A stretch of 8,565 nucleotides of DNA from an uncultured Erysipelotrichaceae bacterium (lineage in GTDB: Bacteria; Bacillota_I; Bacilli_A; Erysipelotrichales; Erysipelotrichaceae). This document shows positions 1 through 5,392 of the stretch, in pieces. Where the stretch lies: contig CACZNO010000196.1 of the NCBI GenBank assembly GCA_902782505.1, positions 1 to 8,565 of the forward strand, in the 5' to 3' direction. Position 1 is the stretch's first letter. Every line of letters begins with the position of its first letter. A program made the translations under genes and the position numbers. The notes under the pieces are model-generated. The model was not told the DNA's origin, did no database searches, and was given only the letters and a program-made list of their open reading frames with translations.

Positions 1-64
1 GCTCAAAAAGGTATCATTTCGATAAAGAGCACAGAAGAAATACGCTCAAAACCGGGAAAACTTC

Positions 65-94
65 TTGTGAAAGCGGTTTCCCCTGTGGTAAATT
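65..94 (+). promoter_or_regulatory. Candidate sigma-A promoter of the PTS operon
   Basis: A TTGTGA box (65-70) and a TAAATT box (89-94) are separated by 18 bases, an acceptable sigma-A arrangement upstream of the EIIB gene. The -35 box overlaps the cre-like palindrome, so a protein bound there would block polymerase. Neither box is a perfect consensus. An alternative reading is that transcription starts to the left of the window. One plus frame is open from base 1 to a TGA at 100-102, but the 33 residues it would encode resemble nothing I recognise. Confidence 0.4.
68..81 (+). promoter_or_regulatory. cre-like / LacI-family operator
   Basis: The 14-mer TGAAAGCGGTTTCC closely matches the CcpA cre consensus (TGAAARCGYTTTCA type), with deviations at the base after the central CG and at the last base. 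It is also an inverted repeat, GAAA-gcgg-TTTC, which is the general LacI-family operator form. Position over the proposed -35 box and ahead of a PTS gene fits carbon catabolite repression. A dedicated LacI-type regulator encoded elsewhere is equally possible. The match is seen; the function is inferred. Confidence 0.5.
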
Positions 95-131
95 ATCGGT
101 GATATATAGATCCAAAGGAGGTGCTCTCTAT

Positions 132-458
132 ATGAAGGTATTAGCAGTAACAGCATGCACAGCGGGAATCGCACACACGTATTTAGTGGCCGAAAAGCTT
201 CAGAAAGCCGCCGAAGAATTAGGTCATGAAATCAAGGTGGAAACCCAGGGTTCCGCGGGAATCGAAAACGAAATCACGGCAGAAGACGTCAAGAACGCTG
301 ACGTTGTGATCTACGCGCACGATATCGCGGTTCGCGGCACGTCCCGTTTCGCAGGCAAAACCGTTGTCGACATTCCGATCAGCGTCGCGATGAAACAGCC
401 GAAGAGCTTATTGGTGACGATTGAAAAGAAGCTCGCAGCGAAAAAAGCGGCAGGATAA
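132..458 (+). CDS. PTS system, fructose-family EIIB component
   Basis: This is a 108-residue cytoplasmic phosphocarrier of the fructose-type phosphotransferase system. It accepts phosphate from an EIIA domain on a cysteine and passes it to the sugar bound by EIIC. The N-terminus MKVLAVTAC followed by TAGIAHT is the family's phosphorylation loop (usually CPTGIAHT), making Cys9 the phosphorylated residue. The Pro-to-Thr change just after the cysteine is slightly unusual. Length fits a stand-alone EIIB of about 100 residues. I start at the ATG at 132 because a strong AAAGGAGGTG (114-123) lies at proper spacing. An upstream in-frame GTG at 99 has no ribosome site and would put that RBS inside the gene. 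The gene is followed after 51 bases by EIIC. No EIIA is fused or nearby, so it must be supplied from elsewhere. The Lys/Ala-rich C-terminus is typical. Confidence 0.93.
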   Translation: MKVLAVTACTAGIAHTYLVAEKLQKAAEELGHEIKVETQGSAGIENEITAEDVKNADVVIYAHDIAVRGTSRFAGKTVVDIPISVAMKQPKSLLVTIEKKLAAKKAAG

Positions 459-463
459 TCTGC

Positions 464-503
464 CAAAGGAAATTTCAAAGGAAAGGAAATCAACAAAGGG
501 GAG
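464..503 (+). promoter_or_regulatory. Repeated Shine-Dalgarno-like blocks before EIIC
   Basis: The 51-base gap between EIIB and EIIC contains CAAAGG three times (464, 476 and 494), the first two as CAAAGGAAA direct repeats. Only the last block, AAAGGGGAG at 495-503, is correctly spaced for the EIIC ATG at 510. The upstream copies could act as ribosome standby sites or be purine-rich drift. Confidence 0.4.
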
Positions 504-509
504 AATTCT

Positions 510-1619
510 ATGAAATTTGCAGACATCAGAAAACACATTATGACCGGTATCTCGTTCCTGATCCCGATGGTCGTAATGGCTGGTATTATGGGTGCGATTC
601 AGAAAGCGGTCAGCTGGGAAGGCGTTCCGTTATCTGAACCGACGATTAAGGGCTTAGCTTATTCCGGATATCAGATTTTTAACTTCAAAGACTTTATCCA
701 CATGCTCGGTGAATTAAACGGCAACGGCTTCAACTGGGCATACGCATTCTTATGCGCAGGCATCGCGTATTCGATCGCTGACCGTCCGGGTATCGTTCCG
801 GGCTTCGCGATTGGTTATTATGCCGGCGGTCCGACCAAGACCGGTTTCGTCGGTGCGATGATCATGGGCTTTGTCATCGGCTACATCGTTAAATGGATGA
901 AGAGCTGGAAGATGCCGAAAGCGTTACAGGGTTTAATGCCTGTATTAATCATCCCGGTTCTGGCTACTGCGTTAGCGACCTGGTTATTCTTCGGAATCTT
1001 CATGGGCCCGATCTCCAGCGTAATGATCGCGTTCCAGAAGTGGATCGAAAGCTTAGCTTCCGGTTCCCTGTTCGTAGTAGGCGCTGTTATCGGCGCATGC
1101 ATGGGCTTCGATATGGGCGGCCCGGTCAACAAGACTGCTTCCATGGCGGCGAATGCGTTATTCGCTGACAACCCGGACGGCATCGGCGGATGCGCTGAAA
1201 CCGCGAAGATCATCGGCGGTATGACTCCGGCGATCGGTATGGGTCTTGCTGCGTTAATCGCTCCGAAGAAGTTCACGGAACAGCAGAAGAATGCTGCTTA
1301 CACCTGCATCCCGATGGGCTTATGCTTCATCACTGAAGGTGTCTTACCGTTCGTTGCGGAAGATCCGCTCCGTGTTATCGGTTCCTCGATGCTCGGCTCC
1401 GCGGTCGCTTCCGGTTTAGCGATGGTTTGGGGTGTTAACACTCCGGCAGCTCACGGCGGCATCTTAGTCGCTCCGTTATCCACCAACCTTCCGTTATGGC
1501 TGCTCGCTTGCGCGATCGGTTCCGTTATCACCGGCGTTCTGTACGCGGTATTAAAGAAGAAACCGAGCGAAGAAGAAGTCAAGGAAGAAGAAGTTGTTGA
1601 ACTGGATATCGATCTGTAA
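510..1619 (+). CDS. PTS system, fructose-family EIIC permease
   Basis: This 369-residue integral membrane permease binds and translocates the sugar while EIIB phosphorylates it. Hydrophobic segments run almost end to end, starting at about residue 12 (GISFLIPMVVMAGIMGAI), consistent with eight or more helices. Two fructose-family signatures are clear: GFDMGGPVNKTA at about 199-210 and ITEGVLPFVAEDPLRVI at about 274-290, the conserved sugar-binding region. The tail after the last helix (about 349-369) is Lys-Pro then very acidic. Length fits an EIIC domain without fused A or B domains. The start at 510 has RBS AAAGGGGAG. The true substrate is not readable from sequence: this family takes fructose, mannitol-like and other hexoses. 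The neighbouring isomerase and aldolase suggest something other than plain fructose, since a fructose-1-phosphate kinase is absent. Leucine is mostly coded by TTA. Confidence 0.93.
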   Translation: MKFADIRKHIMTGISFLIPMVVMAGIMGAIQKAVSWEGVPLSEPTIKGLAYSGYQIFNFKDFIHMLGELNGNGFNWAYAFLCAGIAYSIADRPGIVPGFAIGYYAGGPTKTGFVGAMIMGFVIGYIVKWMKSWKMPKALQGLMPVLIIPVLATALATWLFFGIFMGPISSVMIAFQKWIESLASGSLFVVGAVIGACMGFDMGGPVNKTASMAANALFADNPDGIGGCAETAKIIGGMTPAIGMGLAALIAPKKFTEQQKNAAYTCIPMGLCFITEGVLPFVAEDPLRVIGSSMLGSAVASGLAMVWGVNTPAAHGGILVAPLSTNLPLWLLACAIGSVITGVLYAVLKKKPSEEEVKEEEVVELDIDL

Positions 1620-1664
1620 TCCACAAAGAAGTATTCAATTCATATAGAAAGAGGACACAAATCT

Positions 1665-2549
1665 ATGTATGTGAACATGAAGTATCTCCTGGATAACGCA
1701 AACCGTGACGGTTACGCCGTTATGGCAGTGAACAGCGTTAACATGGAAATGGCGAGAGCCGTTATTGAAGCAGCGGAAGAACTGCATTCTCCGATCATCG
1801 TTCAGTTCGGCGTCGGACAGATGACCAAACTGGCGCATCCTTCGGAAATGGTTCCGATGATCAAGGCAATGGCGGAAAGAGCCAGCGTACCGGTATGTCT
1901 GAATTTAGACCACGGGCCGTCTTTAGAGGCAGTCGTCAACGCGATCCATTGGGGTTTCTCCAATGTCATGCTGGACGCTTCCTCCTTACCGTTTGAAGAA
2001 AACGTGAGAAGATCCCGTATGGTTGCGGATTTAGCGCATGCAAAGGGTATCAGTGTGGAAGCGGAACTGGGTCATGTCGGCCAGGCGGCGGACGGCGATG
2101 ACAACCGTAACGACTTATACACCAATGTTGAACAGGCGAAAGAATTCGTAGAACGTACCGGCGTGGACGCGTTAGCGGTCGCGATCGGAACAGCGCACGG
2201 AAACTATCCGAAGGGATATGTTCCGGTTCTGGACTTCGAACGTCTGGCGGAACTCAAAGCCGCGCTGAAGATGCCGTTGGTATTACACGGCGGCTCCGGC
2301 TCCGGCGAAGAAAACATCCGCAAGGCAGTCGCAGGCGGCATCAACAAGATCAACGTCTGCACCGACGCTTTCCATGCAGCGGAAGACGCGATGAAAGCGA
2401 AATGGGAAGAAGCTCCGGGAACGGATTATCTGAATATCATGATGGTCGCGGAAGCGGCGATCAAGAAATTCGTCAAAGATTATATCCTTCTGATCGGATC
2501 CAACGATCGTTATACTTTTGAAGCCGCGGATAACGGCAGCAAGGAATAA
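1665..2549 (+). CDS. Class II ketose-bisphosphate aldolase
   Basis: A 294-residue zinc-dependent aldolase of the FbaA/GatY/KbaY/IolJ family, which cleaves ketose 1,6-bisphosphates (fructose, tagatose or related) to dihydroxyacetone phosphate and an aldehyde. Visible motifs are LDHG with catalytic Asp82 and zinc ligand His83, EAELG (132-136), GTAHGNYP with His178, VLHGGSGS with His208, and KINVCTD (228-234), the phosphate-binding region. All metal ligands are present, so the enzyme should be active. The ATG at 1665 is preceded by AAAGAGGAC (1648-1656); a later in-frame ATG (1677) is too far from it. It follows EIIC by 45 bases with no terminator and is almost certainly co-transcribed. Substrate stereochemistry cannot be assigned by eye. 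With no sugar-phosphate kinase in the operon, either a housekeeping phosphofructokinase supplies the second phosphate or the real substrate differs. General glycolytic aldolase is a less likely alternative given the location. Confidence 0.9.
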   Translation: MYVNMKYLLDNANRDGYAVMAVNSVNMEMARAVIEAAEELHSPIIVQFGVGQMTKLAHPSEMVPMIKAMAERASVPVCLNLDHGPSLEAVVNAIHWGFSNVMLDASSLPFEENVRRSRMVADLAHAKGISVEAELGHVGQAADGDDNRNDLYTNVEQAKEFVERTGVDALAVAIGTAHGNYPKGYVPVLDFERLAELKAALKMPLVLHGGSGSGEENIRKAVAGGINKINVCTDAFHAAEDAMKAKWEEAPGTDYLNIMMVAEAAIKKFVKDYILLIGSNDRYTFEAADNGSKE

Positions 2550-2560
2550 CAGTCCAACCA

Positions 2561-2590
2561 GGCAGGCAGGAGGAAACCCTTCTGCCTGCC
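2561..2590 (+). terminator. Intra-operon hairpin between aldolase and isomerase
   Basis: Bases 2561-2573 pair with 2578-2590 in a 13-bp stem (core GGCAGGCAG / CTGCCTGCC, one G-U pair) with a four-base loop. The tract after it, TTTGAATTTG, is only a weak U-run, so termination would be partial. The hairpin begins 11 bases after the aldolase stop and lies 53 bases before the isomerase start. Likely roles are attenuation or protection of the upstream mRNA from 3' decay, giving more PTS and aldolase than isomerase. Confidence 0.65.
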
Positions 2591-2643
2591 TTTGAATTTG
2601 CAATCAAGTCCCCTCGCGGGCAGTACATAAAAAGGAGAAAAAC

Positions 2644-3300
2644 ATGAAAATCGCAATGATCAATGAATTTTCGCAGGCTGCGAAAAACGAAATCGTCTTA
2701 AGTGCGTTAAAAGAAGTCGTTGAACCGATGGGACACACCGTCTATAACACCGGCATGAATACGGCGGAAGCTCCGTTACAGTTAGGCGAACCGGGCTATC
2801 TGACTTACCTGAACATCGGCGTGCAGGCAGCGTTATTGCTGAATTCCGGCGCGGTGGACTTTGTCGTGACCGGATGCGGAACCGGACAGGGCGCCTTGAT
2901 GGCATGCAACATGATGCCGGGTGTAGTCTGCGGTTATTGCATCGAACCGTCGGACGCGTATCTGTACTTACAGATCAATAACGGCAACGCGTTATCCTTA
3001 CCGTACGCAAAAGGCTTCGGCTGGGGTGCGGACGTCAATCTGCGTAACATCTTCAAAGTCGCGTTCGGATCTCCGAAGGGCATGGGCTATCCGGCGGAAC
3101 GCAAGGAATCCCAGAACCGCAACGCCGCGAAGTTGAACGAAGTCAAGGCGGCGATCGCAAAACCGCTGGTCCAGGGTTTGAAAGACATGGATCAGGACAT
3201 CGTCCGCAAGAGCTTGACTCCGCGTTTCCTGGAATGCTTCAACGCAGGCTGCAAGGATCCGGAACTGAAGGCGTTCGTCGACAGCGTTTTGAACGCATAG
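2644..3300 (+). CDS. RpiB/LacA/LacB-family sugar-phosphate isomerase, long form
   Basis: This 218-residue protein belongs to the RpiB/LacA/LacB fold family, which interconverts aldose and ketose forms by proton transfer. The active-site signature is VVTGCGTGQGA with Cys78, equivalent to the catalytic Cys of RpiB (ICGTG). The N-terminus MKIAMINEFSQAAKN, the AKGFGWGADVNL segment (about 122-133) and a C-terminal extension from about residue 145 distinguish it from classical RpiB and LacA/B (about 140-170 residues). From memory it resembles the longer subfamily that includes DhuI, the isomerase of unsaturated uronates, but the rest of that pathway is not seen here. It therefore probably isomerises the PTS product. 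RBS AAAGGAG (2631-2637) sits seven bases before the ATG. It is the last gene before a strong terminator. The family is confident; the substrate is unknown. Confidence 0.87.
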   Translation: MKIAMINEFSQAAKNEIVLSALKEVVEPMGHTVYNTGMNTAEAPLQLGEPGYLTYLNIGVQAALLLNSGAVDFVVTGCGTGQGALMACNMMPGVVCGYCIEPSDAYLYLQINNGNALSLPYAKGFGWGADVNLRNIFKVAFGSPKGMGYPAERKESQNRNAAKLNEVKAAIAKPLVQGLKDMDQDIVRKSLTPRFLECFNAGCKDPELKAFVDSVLNA

Positions 3301-3313
3301 AACGGGTTTTCGT

Positions 3314-3341
3314 AAACGATGTCCGCGGACATCGTTTTTTT
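3314..3341 (+). terminator. Rho-independent terminator after the PTS operon
   Basis: Bases 3314-3337 form a perfect 24-base palindrome (centre GTCCGCGGAC), giving a 10-bp stem with a CGCG loop and running into seven Ts (3335-3341). This is a strong intrinsic terminator for the genes from 132 to 3300. It ends only 20 bases before the dehydrogenase ATG, leaving no room for a promoter between, so it must be leaky, antiterminated or bypassed by a promoter inside the isomerase gene. Confidence 0.88.
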
Positions 3342-3361
3342 CAAAAGAGAGGAACGGAGAT

Positions 3362-4441
3362 ATGAAACAGTTATTTCTTCCGCGTTATACGATCGGCAAA
3401 GACGCGTATGACGCCATCCCGGGCATTGTGTCAGGATACGGGAAAAAACTCGCGCTGATCCACGGGGAACAGGCATATAACGCCAGTAAGCACAAACTGC
3501 TTCCGGCTTTGGAAGGCTTTGAAATCGTCTATGAAGGAGTCTATGGCAAAGAGGCTTCCTGGGAAAACATTCTTCCCTTGACGGAAAATGAGGATGTCAA
3601 GAAGGCAGATGCGATTTTGGCCATCGGCGGCGGGAAAGCCATTGACGTTTCCAAAGTCGTCGGCGACCGTTTGGGGATTCCGGTGTTCAGCGTTGCGACG
3701 ATTGCGTCGACCTGCGCCGCGGTCACCAAAATCAGCATCCTTCACAATCCCGACGGATCGTTCAGGGAAATTCTGAAACTGAAGGAACCTCCGGTACATT
3801 GTTTCATTGACAGCGAGATCATCGCGGCATCGCCGGCGGAATACTTCTGGGCCGGCATGGGTGACGCAATGGCGAAACACGTCGAGTGCAATTTCTCCGC
3901 GAAGAACGATGTATTGGACTTCGCCAGCGAATACGGAAGACTGGTGTCGGAACTCTGTTTCAAGCCGATGATCGAACACGGCGCGGCGGCGTATGAAGCC
4001 GTGAAACGCCATGAAAACTCGGACGCGGTGGAACAGGTGATCCTCAGTATCATCGCCGCGACCGGCAGCGTTTCCGTCGCCGTGCATCCCGACTACAACA
4101 GCGCCGTCGCGCATGCGTTATACTACGGTCTGACCGTGCGCGAATGGATGGAACGCAAACACCTGCACGGGGAAATCGTATCCTACGGCACCCTGATCCA
4201 GCTGATCGTGGATGAACAGTGGGAAAACCTGGAAAAGGTGTTCCGGTTCAACCGTTCCGTCGGCTTGCCGACCAGACTGGCAGATCTGGATCTGGAACGG
4301 GATGATGAACTGGACGACGTGCTGGACGCGACGGTCGTGAACCAGGAACTGGACCATGTGCCTTTCAAGGTCACCAAAGAGATGCTGAAAAGAGCGATCC
4401 TCGATCTGGAGGATTATAACGACGAGTATACCGGGGAGTAA
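3362..4441 (+). CDS. Iron-containing alcohol dehydrogenase, GldA/HcxA-like
   Basis: A 359-residue member of the group III metal-dependent dehydrogenases, glycerol dehydrogenase branch, oxidising a hydroxyl or reducing a ketone with NAD(P). The nucleotide-binding loop is GGGKAIDVSK (89-98). Metal ligands are Asp168 (GMGDAMAK), His251 (AVAHALYYG) and His269 (HLHGEIVSYG), at the same relative spacing as in bacterial GldA. The stretch STCAAVTKISI (116-126) is closer to HcxA/YbdH hydroxycarboxylate dehydrogenases than to true GldA, so a 2-hydroxy- or 2-keto-acid or a polyol phosphate-type substrate is possible. RBS AGAGGAACGGAG immediately precedes the ATG. It follows the operon terminator by 20 bases and is followed 11 bases later by a small membrane-protein gene. 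Leucine codons change from TTA-rich upstream to CTG/TTG here. Function in the pathway could be redox balancing or making a PTS-pathway intermediate, which is inference. Confidence 0.88.
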   Translation: MKQLFLPRYTIGKDAYDAIPGIVSGYGKKLALIHGEQAYNASKHKLLPALEGFEIVYEGVYGKEASWENILPLTENEDVKKADAILAIGGGKAIDVSKVVGDRLGIPVFSVATIASTCAAVTKISILHNPDGSFREILKLKEPPVHCFIDSEIIAASPAEYFWAGMGDAMAKHVECNFSAKNDVLDFASEYGRLVSELCFKPMIEHGAAAYEAVKRHENSDAVEQVILSIIAATGSVSVAVHPDYNSAVAHALYYGLTVREWMERKHLHGEIVSYGTLIQLIVDEQWENLEKVFRFNRSVGLPTRLADLDLERDDELDDVLDATVVNQELDHVPFKVTKEMLKRAILDLEDYNDEYTGE

Positions 4442-4452
4442 GGGAGGAAACT

Positions 4453-4665
4453 ATGAAACTGCGCGATATTCTGATGTACATTACGGCGTTTTCGGGAATT
4501 CTTCTGATTGCGTATGTTCGCATTTCCTTCTCGACCCGCCAACAGAAATCTCCCGCGAAAGCTCTGGATTATACCGATCTGGAACGGAAACTGCGGAAAC
4601 TCGGAATTGTGCTGACAGTCATCGGGTTACTGTTGGCATTCATTCCCGCAAAATACGCTTTCTAA
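4453..4665 (+). CDS. Small two-helix membrane protein, unknown function
   Basis: I do not recognise this 70-residue protein. It has two hydrophobic helices, about residues 7-25 (LMYITAFSGILLIAYV core) and about 50-66 (LGIVLTVIGLLLAFIP core), joined by a charged loop rich in Lys, Arg, Glu and Asp (about 27-49). The basic start MKLR and basic loop edges suggest a hairpin in the membrane with the loop in the cytoplasm. It begins 11 bases after the dehydrogenase stop behind AGGGAGG (4441-4447) and ends seven bases before a terminator, so it is the last gene of the dehydrogenase transcript. Good RBS, clean operon position and membrane topology support it being real. Confidence 0.75.
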   Translation: MKLRDILMYITAFSGILLIAYVRISFSTRQQKSPAKALDYTDLERKLRKLGIVLTVIGLLLAFIPAKYAF

Positions 4666-4671
4666 AAGACA

Positions 4672-4696
4672 GTCCGGCATTTGCCGGGCTTTTTTT
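4672..4696 (+). terminator. Rho-independent terminator
   Basis: GTCCGGC (4672-4678) pairs with GCCGGGC (4683-4689) around an ATTT loop, with one wobble pair, followed by seven Ts (4690-4696). It ends the dehydrogenase and small membrane protein unit and separates it from the HPS-PHI genes. Confidence 0.88.
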
Positions 4697-4707
4697 GGGG
4701 AACTTTT

Positions 4708-4729
4708 CCGTCTTACGGCGTAGTACAAT
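4708..4729 (+). promoter_or_regulatory. Candidate promoter of the HPS-PHI operon
   Basis: A good -10 box TACAAT lies at 4724-4729, nineteen bases before the HPS start codon. No good -35 box stands 16-18 bases upstream. Between them is a short inverted repeat, CCGT-ctt-ACGG (4708-4718). A strong -10 with a poor -35 suits an activator-dependent promoter; in Bacillus subtilis hxlAB is activated by HxlR, but no such gene is visible here. A transcription start here would leave a very short leader. Confidence 0.4.
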
Positions 4730-4747
4730 ATAAAAGAGGTGATACAT

Positions 4748-5392
4748 GTGAAACTGCAGGTTGCGTTGGATACATTGACCCTGGACGAATGCGTACATCT
4801 TCTGGAAGAGATCCGGGGGGATACGGATATCGCGGAAGTCGGAACGCCCTTCATCATCGAAGAAGGCATGCGCCCGGTGCGGGAATTGAAAAAGAGATTT
4901 CCGGAACTGGAAATTCTGGCGGATGCCAAAATCATGGACGCGGGGGAATACGAGGCGGAAAAATGTTTCAGCGCCGGCGCGGATATTGTGACGGTGCTCG
5001 GCGCAGCCAATGACGCGACGATCGAAGGGGTCGTGCGCGCGGCGAAGCGTTACGGAAAGAAAGTCATGGCGGACATGATCGAAGTCTCCGATTTGGAAAA
5101 ACGCGCCGGGGAAATCGATGGACTCGGCGTGGATTATATCTGCGTACATACCGCCTGGGATGTACAGAATACCGGAAAAAATCCTTTGGATGATCTGATT
5201 ACGGTCAATAAGGTCCTGAAGAAGGCCCAAAGCGCGGTAGCCGGCGGAGTCAAATTATCGACGGCGGAACCGATCGCGAAGGAACATCCTTCCGTCGTGG
5301 TCGTCGGAGGCGGGATCATTCACGCGCAGAACCGTAAAGAAACCGCAGGAAAAATCAAAGAAATCCTGCGCAGGGGGGCATCTTGTGAATAA
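4748..5392 (+). CDS. hxlA: 3-hexulose-6-phosphate synthase (HPS)
   Basis: This 214-residue enzyme of the orotidine-5'-phosphate decarboxylase superfamily condenses formaldehyde with ribulose 5-phosphate to give D-arabino-3-hexulose 6-phosphate, reversibly. The N-terminus MKLQVALD, the DxKxxD motif as DAKIMD (Asp59, Lys61, Asp64), TVLGAAND and VHTAWDVQ, and the C-terminal AVAGGVKLST and VVGGGII phosphate-binding loops all fit HPS. The same superfamily holds 3-keto-L-gulonate-6-phosphate decarboxylase, but the VHTxxDxQ motif and the adjacent PHI gene favour HPS. I choose the GTG at 4748, which gives the family N-terminus and six bases to the RBS (GAGGTG, 4736-4741); an upstream GTG at 4739 overlaps that RBS. 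It overlaps the next gene by eight bases, indicating translational coupling. Role may be formaldehyde fixation or, run in reverse, pentose supply. Confidence 0.92.
   Translation: MKLQVALDTLTLDECVHLLEEIRGDTDIAEVGTPFIIEEGMRPVRELKKRFPELEILADAKIMDAGEYEAEKCFSAGADIVTVLGAANDATIEGVVRAAKRYGKKVMADMIEVSDLEKRAGEIDGLGVDYICVHTAWDVQNTGKNPLDDLITVNKVLKKAQSAVAGGVKLSTAEPIAKEHPSVVVVGGGIIHAQNRKETAGKIKEILRRGASCE

Noticed and set aside
1..102. Open plus frame running from the left edge to a TGA at 100
   Set aside because: Its 33 residues match no family I know, and the stretch is better explained as a leader with operator and promoter. It could still be the tail of a preceding gene, but I cannot support it.
99..131. 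Upstream GTG start for EIIB
   Set aside because: It has no ribosome site and would place the strong AAAGGAGGTG inside the gene; the family N-terminus begins at 132.
881..1276. Long minus-strand ORF inside EIIC
   Set aside because: Shadow of a well-supported coding frame, with low-complexity residues and no RBS.
3431..4114. 227-codon minus-strand ORF across the dehydrogenase
   Set aside because: Antisense shadow produced by GC-rich third positions; His/Arg/Phe-rich composition and no family resemblance.
4640..5230. 196-codon minus-strand ORF across HPS
   Set aside because: Antisense shadow; the plus-strand HPS is complete with all motifs.
4748..5392. 3-keto-L-gulonate-6-phosphate decarboxylase (UlaD-like)
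   Set aside because: Same superfamily and near a PTS, but the VHTxxDxQ motif and the overlapping PHI gene point to HPS.
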